Below, piece by piece: positions 6,866 to 15,040 of a stretch of 64,000 nucleotides of DNA; within the stretch, counting starts at the first letter, position 1; each line of letters begins with the position of its first letter. The translations under genes were made by a program, and so were the position numbers. The DNA is from Afipia sp. (GTDB lineage: Bacteria; Pseudomonadota; Alphaproteobacteria; Rhizobiales; Xanthobacteraceae), in NCBI GenBank assembly GCA_017308595.1, contig JAFKER010000005.1:816950-880949 (forward strand). The letters are read 5' to 3'. The notes below the pieces were generated by a model, which did not search any database, was not told where the DNA came from, and worked only from the letters and a program-made list of their open reading frames with translations.

Positions 6866-7276
6866 ATGACCACAGCCAGCTTGGCGCTGCGCGCCGCGAT
6901 CCATGACGCATTGCTCGCAGACGGCGCGCTCACTTCGGCGCTCGGCGGCGGCAAAATTTACGACGAGCCGCCGCGTGATGCGGGATTTCCGTATGTCACG
7001 CTGGGCGAAGCGCGTTTGACCGACGCGTCATCCGATGGCGGGTTGACGCAGGAGCACCAGCTGACTTTGCACGCCTGGTCGCGCAAGGGCGGACATCGCG
7101 AGGCGCATGTGATCGCCGGTGCGTTGCTGCAGGCGCTGGACGACGCGCCGCTGTCGCCGGAGGGGCACCGGCTGGTGAACCTGCGCTTTGCCATCGCCGA
7201 CATTCGCCGCGAGTCCGATGGACGCACCTATCACGCGCTGGTGCGGTTCCGCGCGATCACCGAACCCTTGATTTAA
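6866..7276 (+). CDS. DUF3168 phage tail completion protein (GTA g8-like)
   Basis: A 136-residue protein matching the DUF3168 pattern: L-R-A-A-I-H-D-A-L near the N-terminus, P-Y-V-T-L-G, then H-x-L-T-L-H-A-W-S-R-K-G-G, a helix, and R-R-E-S-D-G-R-T-Y-H-A-L-V-R-F-R-A. The family sits at the head-tail interface. Its place between g7 and the tail tube gene is the standard GTA order. Confidence 0.85.
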   Translation: MTTASLALRAAIHDALLADGALTSALGGGKIYDEPPRDAGFPYVTLGEARLTDASSDGGLTQEHQLTLHAWSRKGGHREAHVIAGALLQALDDAPLSPEGHRLVNLRFAIADIRRESDGRTYHALVRFRAITEPLI

Positions 7277-7286
7277 GGAGAACATC

Positions 7287-7697
7287 ATGGCCGCCCAGAA
7301 AGGCAAGGATCTGTTGCTGAAAATGTATGACGGCGCGGGCTTCGTTACCGTCGCCGGATTGCGCAGCCGCCGGATCGCGTTCAACGCCGAGACGGTCGAC
7401 GTCACCCATGCCGAGTCGACCGAGCGATGGCGCGAGCTACTGGCCGGTGCCGGCGTCAAGCGCGCATCGGTGTCGGGAAGGGGCCTGTTCAAGGATGCCG
7501 CATCCGACGCCATGGTGCGCCAGGCGTTCTTCGACGGCGTGTTGAAGACCTGTCAGGTCATCGTGCCGGATTTCGGCGCCATTGAGGGCCTGTTCCAGAT
7601 TTCGAGCCTGGAATTTTCCGGTGAGCATAACGGCGAGGTGACGTTCGATCTGTCGCTGGAGTCGGCGGGTGTGCTCACGTTTACGGCGGCCTCATAG
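7287..7697 (+). CDS. Phage major tail protein, TP901-1 family (GTA g9-like)
   Basis: A 136-residue tail tube protein with AAGGAG upstream. It has the TP901-1 tail-tube pattern: Q-K-G-K-D-L-L-L-K near the N-terminus, T-V-A-G-L-R-S-R, V-D-V-T-H-A-E-S-T-E-R-W-R-E-L-L-A-G-A-G-V, and a C-terminal G-E-H-N-G-E-V-T-F-D-L-S-L-E-S-A-G. It would polymerise into the tail tube around the tape measure protein. Confidence 0.9.
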   Translation: MAAQKGKDLLLKMYDGAGFVTVAGLRSRRIAFNAETVDVTHAESTERWRELLAGAGVKRASVSGRGLFKDAASDAMVRQAFFDGVLKTCQVIVPDFGAIEGLFQISSLEFSGEHNGEVTFDLSLESAGVLTFTAAS

Positions 7698-7744
7698 CGT
7701 TTTTGAGCGAAGTGCGAACCGGTTCGCGTGAAGAAAACGCGTTA

Positions 7745-8086
7745 ATGGAAAAGTTTATGCCCAATACATATCGCGGAGAAGTCAAGGCCGATCTCGGCGG
7801 CAGACGCCGCACGCTGGTGCTGACCCTCGGCGCGCTGGCCGAACTGGAGTCCGCTTTTGGTGCAAACGATCTCGTCGCGCTCGCGGAACGGTTCGGCAGC
7901 GGGCGGCTCTCGGCACGCGATCTGGTCCGCATCATCGCGGCCGGACTGCGCGGCGCTGGTGAGAGCGTGACTGACGATGAAGTTGCTGCGATGTCCGCCG
8001 ACGGCGGCGCAGCGGGCTATGTGCGCATTGCTGCCGATCTGATCGCGGCGACATTTGACGATGCTGCGATCAAGGCGACGCGATGA
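7745..8086 (+). CDS. GTA tail assembly protein (GTA g10-like)
   Basis: A 113-residue protein of the GTA gp10 family, probably a tail assembly chaperone. It reads Y-R-G-E-V-K-A-D-L-G-G, then L-V-L-T-L-G-A-L-A-E-L-E, then R-L-S-A-R-D-L-V-R-I-I-A-A-G-L-R-G-A-G. The start could be the ATG at 7745 or that at 7757, since neither has a strong ribosome-binding site. Its stop overlaps the next start by four bases. Confidence 0.8.
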   Translation: MEKFMPNTYRGEVKADLGGRRRTLVLTLGALAELESAFGANDLVALAERFGSGRLSARDLVRIIAAGLRGAGESVTDDEVAAMSADGGAAGYVRIAADLIAATFDDAAIKATR

Positions 8087-8283
8087 AGCCGTTTCCATGG
8101 CATGAGGCAATGGGTTTCGGTCTCGGTGTCTTGCGCCTTGCGCCGGATCAATTCTGGCGCATGACGCCGCGCGAACTCGCCTGCGCGGTGGCTGCGGTGC
8201 GCGGACCGATGCGCGAGCCGATGGACCGGGCATCTCTTGCCGCGCTGATGCAGGCATTTCCCGACACGCGATCTGGAGAATAG
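8083..8283 (+). CDS. Phage tail assembly chaperone (GTA g10.1-like)
   Basis: A 66-residue protein matching the small TIGR02216-type phage protein: F-P-W-H-E-A-M near the N-terminus, G-V-L-R-L-A-P-D-Q-F-W-R-M-T-P-R-E-L next, and M-D-R-A-S-L-A-A-L-M towards the end. It is coupled to g10 by ATGA overlap and lies just before the tape measure gene, the usual position for tail chaperones. Confidence 0.85.
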   Translation: MKPFPWHEAMGFGLGVLRLAPDQFWRMTPRELACAVAAVRGPMREPMDRASLAALMQAFPDTRSGE

Positions 8284-8286
8284 GTC

Positions 8287-8871
8287 ATGGTCCTCGATTC
8301 ATCCGGCGACGACATGTCCCTGACGCTTGGCTCGCTCGGCCTGCGGACGCGCGAACTCACCAGCGGCGCAACGGCGTTCTCGCGCGCCATGACCAGCGCA
8401 TTCACTGCTTCCGTCGTCGGCGGCAGGCAGTTCGACGATGTGCTGAAATCGCTCACGCTCCGGCTGTCCGACATGGCGGTGCGGCTCGCGTTCAAGCCGC
8501 TGGAAAAGAGCATCGCGGGCGGGATATCCACTCTGTTGTCAGGACTTACAGGAACAGGAACCTCAGTAGGTGTGTCGCTCGCCGCTGCCTCCGGTGCGGT
8601 GAAGCCGTTTGCGAGCGGCGGCGTGATAGGCACGCCGACTTACTTTCCGCTGATGCAGGGCGGCGTCGGTCTTGCCGGCGAAGCGGGGCCCGAGGCGATC
8701 ATGCCACTGGCGCGCGGACCGGATGGAAAGCTCGGTGTTGCATCACGCGGAGGCGGCAACACTGTCACGATCCAGATCGCCACACCGGATCTCGACAGTT
8801 TCCGCCGCTCGGAAAATTATATCACCGGCCAGATCGCACGCGCTGTTTCGCGCGGGCAGCGTGGCCTTTAA
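8287..8871 (+). CDS. Short phage tail tape measure protein (GTA g11-like)
   Basis: A 194-residue protein. The G-G-R-Q-F-D-D-V-L-K-S-L-T-L-R-L segment, followed by A-F-K-P-L-E, then F-A-S-G-G-V-I-G-x-P-T-Y-F-P-L and G-L-A-G-E-A-G-P-E-A-I-M-P-L, is the signature of the tape measure C-terminus and of the GTA g11 family. It is far shorter than tape measures of long-tailed phages, as is normal for GTA. The end overlaps, tail to tail, the reverse-strand gene that follows. Confidence 0.8.
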   Translation: MVLDSSGDDMSLTLGSLGLRTRELTSGATAFSRAMTSAFTASVVGGRQFDDVLKSLTLRLSDMAVRLAFKPLEKSIAGGISTLLSGLTGTGTSVGVSLAAASGAVKPFASGGVIGTPTYFPLMQGGVGLAGEAGPEAIMPLARGPDGKLGVASRGGGNTVTIQIATPDLDSFRRSENYITGQIARAVSRGQRGL

Positions 8872-9104
8872 TTCGTGCGATCGCGCAATCCCGTCACACC
8901 GCTATGCTGCGCGCAGTGATCACAACAATAGAACTTGCCGTCCGCCTCAAGTCCATGACCCACGATCCGTGTTCCACACTTGGCGCAGGTCGGCGCCAGG
9001 GCGTGGATGGCGCATTCGAAGCTGTCATAGGTGTGGGTCTTGCCGCCTAACGTCACCTGAAATGCCTTGTCGTAATCGTTTCCGCAGGTTTCGCACTGGG
9101 CCAT
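8868..9104 (-). CDS. Small zinc-ribbon protein (metallothionein-like annotation)
   Basis: A 78-residue Cys-rich protein from the ATG at 9104, which has a GGAG site. Cys pairs occur as C-E-T-C-G-N-D-Y-D-K-A-F, C-A-K-C and C-C-D-H-C, with a histidine in C-A-I-H, so it can hold two zinc sites. Proteins of this kind are usually annotated as hypothetical or prokaryotic metallothionein-like. It lies against the direction of the GTA genes, between g11 and g12, and overlaps the g11 stop by four bases, so it breaks the operon. Confidence 0.7.
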   Translation of the reverse strand: MAQCETCGNDYDKAFQVTLGGKTHTYDSFECAIHALAPTCAKCGTRIVGHGLEADGKFYCCDHCAQHSGVTGLRDRTN

Positions 9105-9196
9105 GTCCGCTCTCCGCTGTTGTATCGGCATAGGTCAATGACTGCGCGGCGCGTCGGTTCCGTTTGCGAGCCAAACAGATTTCCGGATTTTGGATC

Positions 9197-9841
9197 ATGC
9201 CCGCAAGTTTTCACGAGGTTCTGTTCCCGCTCGATATCGCGTTGAAAAGCGCAGGCGGGCCGGAACGCCGCACCGATATCGTCACTTTCGGCTCGGGGCG
9301 CGAGGAGCGAAATGCGCGCTGGGCGCATTCGCGTCGCCGCTTCGATGCGGGATATGGCGTGAAGACACTTGATGCCTTGCGACAGGTGGTGGCGTTCTTC
9401 GAGGAGCGGCGCGGACAGCTCTATGGGTTTCGCTGGCGCGACCGGCTGGATCATTCGTCCGCAGCATCTGTGGCGAGCGTTTCGCCGCTGGACCAGACAT
9501 TGGGCGCGGGGGATGGCACGCGGGCGACGTTTCAGCTCGCCAAGACTTACGGCAGTACCTATGCGCCTTATATGCGCACGATCTCCAAGCCCGTGCCCGG
9601 GAGTGTGCGTGTTGCCGTTGCGGGTACTGAAGTCGTGTCCGGCACCGCATTTACCTGCGATAGCGCGACGGGCGTTGTGACGTTTCTTTCGGGGCATATT
9701 CCAGCGGGCGGGGCAGCAGTCACGGCGGGCTTTCTGTTCGATGTGCCGGTCCGGTTCGATACCGATTATCTCGAGGTCGATCTGTCGGCGTTTGCCGCAG
9801 GCGCGATTCCCAAAATCCCGCTGGTGGAGATCCGGCCATGA
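9197..9841 (+). CDS. DUF2460 phage distal tail protein (GTA g12-like)
   Basis: A 214-residue protein, starting at the ATG at 9197. It has the DUF2460/TIGR02217 pattern: F-H-E-V-L-F-P-L-D-I-A near the N-terminus, G-G-P-E-R-R-T-D-I-V, R-R-F-D-A-G-Y-G-V-K, Q-L-Y-G-F-R-W-R-D-R-L-D-H, and a C-terminal P-V-R-F-D-T-D-Y-L. In GTA particles this protein forms the distal tail hub. It overlaps g13 by four bases. Confidence 0.85.
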   Translation: MPASFHEVLFPLDIALKSAGGPERRTDIVTFGSGREERNARWAHSRRRFDAGYGVKTLDALRQVVAFFEERRGQLYGFRWRDRLDHSSAASVASVSPLDQTLGAGDGTRATFQLAKTYGSTYAPYMRTISKPVPGSVRVAVAGTEVVSGTAFTCDSATGVVTFLSGHIPAGGAAVTAGFLFDVPVRFDTDYLEVDLSAFAAGAIPKIPLVEIRP

Positions 9842-10734
9842 GGGACATTCCTTCCGCCTTGCAGGCGAAGCTCAATTCGGGTGTCACCACGCTTGCGCAT
9901 TGCTGAAAACTGACGCGGCGTGATGGTGCCATTCAAGGATTCACGGATCATGACGATGATCTTGTGATCGGTGACGTGACCTATCGCGCGGGCACAGGCT
10001 TTACATCATCCGAAGCCGCCAGCAGGTTCGACCTGTCCGTGGACGGCGCTGAGATTGCCGGGGCGCTGTCGGCCGATGCTCTGAACGAGAACGATCTCGC
10101 CGCAGGCCGCTACGATGCGGCAAGCATTGAGACCTGGCTGGTGGACTGGAGCGATGTGTCGCTGCGCGTATTGATGGCACGCTCCACGCTCGGCGAGGTC
10201 AAGCGCGAGGGGCAGGCGTTCAGCGCCGAACTGCGCGGACTGGCGGATCAACTATCCCAGCCGAGCGGGCGGCTGTTTACCGTCCGATGCAGTGCCGATC
10301 TGGGCGATGCGCGCTGCAAGTTCGATCTGGTTGCGGCCGGCCTGCAGGGCGAGGGCAGCGTGGCGTCCCTCGAATCCACGTCCACGATTGTCGCGGCTGG
10401 TCTGGACACTTTCGCTGAGGGTATTTTCAGCGGCGGCAGGTTGACCTGGTCCTCTGGCGCGAATGACGGTCTCTCGGTCGAGATCAAGGAGCATCGGCTG
10501 GCGTCGGGCCATGCGCGGCTGTCGCTGTGGCAAGCGATGCCGGAAGTCATCGCGAATAGCGACAGCTTTATGGTCAGCGCAGGATGCGACAAACGCTTTG
10601 CGACCTGCCGCGACCGTTTTGCCAATGCCGCAAACTTCCGCGGCTTCCCGCATATTCCGGGCAATGACTTCGTTATCGCCTCGCCGGATGCGGGCGCGGG
10701 GAATGACGGCAGATCGATGGCGGGTGGATCATGA
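9838..10734 (+). pseudogene. DUF2163 phage protein (GTA g13-like) with in-frame TGA at codon 23
   Basis: Starting at the ATG at 9838, which overlaps the g12 stop, the reading begins M-R-D-I-P-S-A-L-Q-A-K-L and reaches T-L-A-H-C, then TGA at 9904-9906, then K-L-T-R-R-D-G-A-I. The family normally has T-L-C-H-C-W-[RK]-L-T-R-R-D-G here, so TGA stands where TGG (Trp) is expected, a one-base nonsense change. The rest is intact and has the DUF2163/TIGR02218 pattern, including C-x8-C-K-F-D near the middle and C-D-K-R-F-A-T-C-R-D-R-F near the end. A restart at GTG 9964 would drop the first 42 residues. The protein is a baseplate hub component in GTA. It is either inactive, expressed by read-through, or a base error in the source sequence. 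Confidence 0.8.
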
Positions 10735-11171
10735 CTCATGTTCTGACCCGCGCCGCCATCGTTGCCGAGGCACGCGCATGGATCGGCACGCGCTATCGCC
10801 ATCAAGGGTCGCTGAAAGGCGTCGGCTGCGATTGTCTCGGGCTGGTGCGCGGCGTCTGGCGCAATTGCGTCGGTTCCGAACCGGAAATGCCGCCGCCTTA
10901 CGCACCGGATTGGGCGGAATCCTCGGGCGCCGAGACGCTGGCCGAGGCGGCGCTGCGTCATCTCGTGCCGGTCAAGCGCGACGAGATAGCTGGCGGCGAC
11001 GTGTTGCTGTTTCGCTGGCGAGAGGGGTTTGTCGCCAAGCACGCGGCGATTGCGACCGGCGAAGGCACGATGATCCATGCGCATGATGGCGCTGCGGTGT
11101 GCGAGGTCGCGTTGTCTCCGTGGTGGCAGCGGCGGCTGGCGTTTGCATTTCGTTTTCCGGGACTTGATTGA
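10731..11171 (+). CDS. NlpC/P60-family phage cell wall peptidase (GTA g14-like)
   Basis: A 146-residue protein. The catalytic Cys lies in G-C-D-C-L-G-L-V-R-G-V-W, and the His in A-K-H-A-A-I-A-T-G-E-G-T-M-I-H-A-H. This is the short phage NlpC family (TIGR02219), which hydrolyses peptidoglycan cross-link peptides from the tail tip. It overlaps both g13 and g15 by four bases, as in other GTA clusters. Confidence 0.9.
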   Translation: MTHVLTRAAIVAEARAWIGTRYRHQGSLKGVGCDCLGLVRGVWRNCVGSEPEMPPPYAPDWAESSGAETLAEAALRHLVPVKRDEIAGGDVLLFRWREGFVAKHAAIATGEGTMIHAHDGAAVCEVALSPWWQRRLAFAFRFPGLD

Positions 11172-14100
11172 TGGCAGCTCTCGTTCTCTCGGTCGCAGGC
11201 GGCGCGGCAGGCGCGGTGTTCGGCCCCGCAGGCGCGATTGCGGGCCGCATTGCCGGTGCGCTGATCGGCAATGTGATCGATCACTCGCTGTTCGCGCAGG
11301 ATCGCAGCGTACAGGGCCCGCGCCTTGCCGATCTCGATGTCATGGCGTCCACCGAAGGCGCGCCAATCCCGCGCGTCTACGGCCGCGCGCGGCTCTCGGG
11401 CCAAGTGATCTGGGCAACGCGGCTGGAGGAAGTCGTCTCCACGCGCACCGAGGGCGGCAGCGCGGGCGGCAAGGGTGGCTTCGGCGGCGGAAGCGGGGGC
11501 GGCAGCGTCACCACCACGACCTACTCTTATTATGCCAACTTCGCGGTCGGACTCTGCGAGGGCGAGATCGGCCATGTCGGCCGCGTCTGGGCCGACGGAA
11601 AGCTGCTCGATACATCGAACCTCAATGTACGGGTTCATCGCGGCAGCGAAGATCAAGTCGCGGACGGGCTGATTGTCGCGAAGGAGGGCGCGGAGAATGC
11701 GCCTGCCTATCGCGGGCTGGCCTATGTGGTGTTTGAGCGGTTACCGCTGGCGGATTTCGGCAACCGGATTCCGCAGTTGTCGTTCGAGATCGTGCGACCG
11801 ATCGGCAAGCTCGAACAAATGATACGCGCGGTGACGCTGATCCCGGGCGCGACCGAATTCGGCTACGAGACATCGCCCGTGGTGCGTGTGCTCGGCCTCG
11901 GACAGTCCGCGCCGGAGAACCGGCACGTCACCAGCGCGGCGTCGAACGTGATCGCTTCGCTCGACGATCTTCAGGCGACATGTCCCAACCTCGAGCGCGT
12001 GGCCATTGTTGTCGCCTGGTTCGGCAACGATCTGCGCGCAGGCAATTGCACCGTGCAGCCGCGCGTCGACAACGCGATCAAGGTGACGTCCGGCGGAACG
12101 TGGTCGGTGGCGGGTCTCAGCCGGGGAAGTGCGGCGGCTGTTTCAAGCGTGGAGGGACGTCCCGCTTATGGCGGAACGCCATCCGATGACAGTGTGCGGC
12201 ATCTGATTGCGGAGCTGAAGGCGCGCGGTCTTAAAGTTACGCTCTATCCGTTCCTGATGATGGATATTCCGGACGGCAACGCTCTGACCGATCCATGGAG
12301 CGGCGCGGCCTCGCAGCCCGCTTATCCGTGGCGCGGGCGCATCACCTGTCATCCCGCGCCGGGTGTCGGCGGATCGCCGGATGGGACCGCGACGGCTGCG
12401 GCGCAAGTTACAAGTTTCTTTTCCGCGGGCGGCGCGAGCGGCTGGAACTATCGGCGGATGATTTTGCACTACGCAAACCTGGCGACGTCATGCGGCGGCG
12501 TGGATGCTTTCCTGATCGGCTCGGAACTGAAGGCGCTGACGCGCGTGCGCTCGGCATCGGGCGTCTATCCGGCGGTGCAGGCGCTGACGACATTGGCCTC
12601 GGATGTAAAGGCTGTCGTCGGCGCAGGCACTGTCGTGACCTATAGCGCGGACTGGACGGAATACGGCGCGCATGTCATCGGCAGCGAGGTGCGTTTTCCG
12701 CTCGATCCGTTATGGGCATCGTCTGCCATCGGTGCGGTCGGTATCGATTACTATGCGCCGCTCTCCGACTGGCGCGACGATGCGGGTCATCTCGATGCGC
12801 CGCTGGCCGCGACGATTCATGATCGCGACTATCTCGCCGGAAATCTGAATGGCGGCGAAGCCTATGACTGGTATTACGCCGATGACGTCGCGCGCGGGTT
12901 ACAGGATCGTGCGCCGATCGCCGACGGCCTCGGCAAACCGTGGATCTATCGCGCCAAGGACCTGTGGAACTGGTGGGCGAACGCGCATGTCGAACGTGTC
13001 GGCGGCGTCGAACTCGGCAGCGCGACCGCATGGATACCGCGCAGCAAACCGATCTGGCTGACAGAAGTTGGCTGTCCCGCCGTGGATAAGGGAGCGAACC
13101 AGCCGAGTGCGTTTCCCGATGCGCGATCCATCGAAGGCACGATTCCATATTTTTCGAACGGCCAGCGCGACGACCTGATCCAGCGCCGCTATATCGAAGC
13201 TGTTATCGGCGCGTTCGACCCCGCATTTGGCGCGGACGAATTGAATCCGGTTTCGCCGGTCTATGGCGGGCGGATGATCGACATTTCCGGTCTGCATCTG
13301 TGGACCTGGGATGCGCGGCCTTTTCCGGTGTTTCCGGCGGCCACCGATGTCTGGAGCGATGGGCCGAACTGGCAGACCGGGCACTGGCTGACCGGGCGGC
13401 TCGGTGCCGCGCCGCTCGATGCGCTGGTGGGCGCGATCCTCGACGACGCAGAGGCGACGGATGCACGCACCGACCGCCTGCGCGAAAGTTGCGATGGCTA
13501 TGTCATCGACCGGCCGATGTCGCCGCGCGCAGCGATCGATCCGCTGGCGATGGCCTATGGGTTCGATGCGACGGTCGCTGGCGGCGAACTGACCTTCGTT
13601 CAGCGCGGTGCTGCCCCGGTCGCGGAGTTTTCGGAAGACGATCTGGTCGACAATGCGAAGGACGCGCTGGCACGATTGACGCGCGGGCAGGAGACGGAGT
13701 TGCCGCGCAAAGTATCGTTCGGCTTCACCGATGGTTCGGCCGATTATCGCCGCTCCGCCGTGACATCGCGCAGGCTGGTCGGCGGCTCCAACCGCACGTT
13801 GCATTCGGATTTCGCCGTGGTGACGGACGACGCTTCGGCGACGCGTCGCGCCGACATCTGGCTGCAGGATCTGTGGGCGGGGCGTGAAAGCGTGGCATTG
13901 TCGCTTGGGATGAAGGCGCTGGCGCTGACGCCGGGCGATGTGGTCGGCGTCACCATCAATGCGCGACGGCGGCTGTTCGAGATTTCCGAATTGGTCGATA
14001 CCACCTCGCGGCAGGTCAAGGCACGCAGCATCGACCCGGAAGTATTTTCCGTGCCTCTGTTCGCACCGCGCGTGAAACCGCCCGCGATTCCGCCGGCCTT

Positions 14101-15034
14101 GGGGCCGGTGCAGGCGCTGGTGCTCGATCTGCCGAGCATCGATGCCTCCGAGCCGCCGGTCCTCACGCGGCTCGCGATCTTCACCGACCCCTGGCCCGGA
14201 TCGGTGACGGTCTGGCGCTCCACCGATGGTCTAAGCTTCGAGAGAGCGGCCACGGCTTTTGCGCCGTCGATCATCGGCGAGACGCTGGATGCGTTGCCTG
14301 CAGGTCCAACGGGCTGCTGGGATCGCGGCGCCGGAGCGCGCGTGATGCTTTATGGCGGCGCGTTGGCCTCCGTTACCGAAGCGCGGGTGCTGGGCGGCGC
14401 GAATGTTGCCGCTGTGCTCAATCCGGCGGGTGCGTGGGAGATATTGCAGTTTGCGAACGCCGAGCTGGTTGACGACAAAACCTACAAGCTCTCGCAACTG
14501 CTGCGCGGGCAGGCGGGAAGTGATGATGCCATTGCTGACCCGCTGCCTGCTGGCTCCCCCTTCGTGGTGCTCGACGATCATCTGGTCACCATCGCGCGCG
14601 GGCTCGATGCGCTGGACCGTGCCATCGATCTGCGCATCGTGGCGACAGGCCGAAGCCATGACGATCCTTCGGCGTTGTCGTTGACCGTGACACCGCAGGC
14701 CGTGGCACTCATGCCGCTGTCGCCCGTGCATGTCACGGCGGCGCGCGAAACCGGCGGCGTTCGCGTGTCGTGGATACGGCGAACCCGTCGCGACGGTGAC
14801 AACTGGAGTGTCGAAGTGCCGCTTGGTGAAGACACCGAGGCCTACACGCTGGATATCATGTCCGGTTCGACCGTGGTGCGGAGCATTCCATGCGCTGCGC
14901 CATCCGTAATTTATACCAATGCCGATGAAATTTCTGACTTCGGGACAGCGTTGACGAGCCTTCACGGCCGGATATCGCAAATGTCGAGCACTGTCGGGCG
15001 CGGATATGCGCGCGAATTCACTCTCAAACTCTGA
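11168..15034 (+). CDS. Large GTA tail protein with TIM-barrel domain (GTA g15-like)
   Basis: A 1288-residue protein. It opens with a glycine-rich hydrophobic region and a G-R-A-R-L-S-G-Q-V-I-W-A-T-R segment, then a Gly/Ser-rich loop near 98-118. A GTA TIM-barrel domain follows from about residue 360 to 720, with glycosidase-like motifs L-T-E-V-G-C-P-A-V-D-K-G and W-T-W-D-A-R-P-F-P. The last 560 residues resemble the phage tail_3/rcc01698 C-terminal region. In RcGTA this protein builds the host-contact part of the tail tip. The frame is intact, in contrast to its two damaged neighbours. Confidence 0.9.
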   Translation: MMAALVLSVAGGAAGAVFGPAGAIAGRIAGALIGNVIDHSLFAQDRSVQGPRLADLDVMASTEGAPIPRVYGRARLSGQVIWATRLEEVVSTRTEGGSAGGKGGFGGGSGGGSVTTTTYSYYANFAVGLCEGEIGHVGRVWADGKLLDTSNLNVRVHRGSEDQVADGLIVAKEGAENAPAYRGLAYVVFERLPLADFGNRIPQLSFEIVRPIGKLEQMIRAVTLIPGATEFGYETSPVVRVLGLGQSAPENRHVTSAASNVIASLDDLQATCPNLERVAIVVAWFGNDLRAGNCTVQPRVDNAIKVTSGGTWSVAGLSRGSAAAVSSVEGRPAYGGTPSDDSVRHLIAELKARGLKVTLYPFLMMDIPDGNALTDPWSGAASQPAYPWRGRITCHPAPGVGGSPDGTATAAAQVTSFFSAGGASGWNYRRMILHYANLATSCGGVDAFLIGSELKALTRVRSASGVYPAVQALTTLASDVKAVVGAGTVVTYSADWTEYGAHVIGSEVRFPLDPLWASSAIGAVGIDYYAPLSDWRDDAGHLDAPLAATIHDRDYLAGNLNGGEAYDWYYADDVARGLQDRAPIADGLGKPWIYRAKDLWNWWANAHVERVGGVELGSATAWIPRSKPIWLTEVGCPAVDKGANQPSAFPDARSIEGTIPYFSNGQRDDLIQRRYIEAVIGAFDPAFGADELNPVSPVYGGRMIDISGLHLWTWDARPFPVFPAATDVWSDGPNWQTGHWLTGRLGAAPLDALVGAILDDAEATDARTDRLRESCDGYVIDRPMSPRAAIDPLAMAYGFDATVAGGELTFVQRGAAPVAEFSEDDLVDNAKDALARLTRGQETELPRKVSFGFTDGSADYRRSAVTSRRLVGGSNRTLHSDFAVVTDDASATRRADIWLQDLWAGRESVALSLGMKALALTPGDVVGVTINARRRLFEISELVDTTSRQVKARSIDPEVFSVPLFAPRVKPPAIPPALGPVQALVLDLPSIDASEPPVLTRLAIFTDPWPGSVTVWRSTDGLSFERAATAFAPSIIGETLDALPAGPTGCWDRGAGARVMLYGGALASVTEARVLGGANVAAVLNPAGAWEILQFANAELVDDKTYKLSQLLRGQAGSDDAIADPLPAGSPFVVLDDHLVTIARGLDALDRAIDLRIVATGRSHDDPSALSLTVTPQAVALMPLSPVHVTAARETGGVRVSWIRRTRRDGDNWSVEVPLGEDTEAYTLDIMSGSTVVRSIPCAAPSVIYTNADEISDFGTALTSLHGRISQMSSTVGRGYAREFTLKL

Positions 15035-15040
15035 GCGATC

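Noticed and set aside
9904..9906. Selenocysteine reading of the g13 TGA
   Set aside because: The family has Trp, not Cys, at this position, and I saw no clear hairpin of the SECIS type right after it.
11168..15034. Several open frames of 200 to 300 codons in other frames within the g15 gene
   Set aside because: They are shadows of a clearly coding 1288-residue frame, with Arg/Ala-rich translations.
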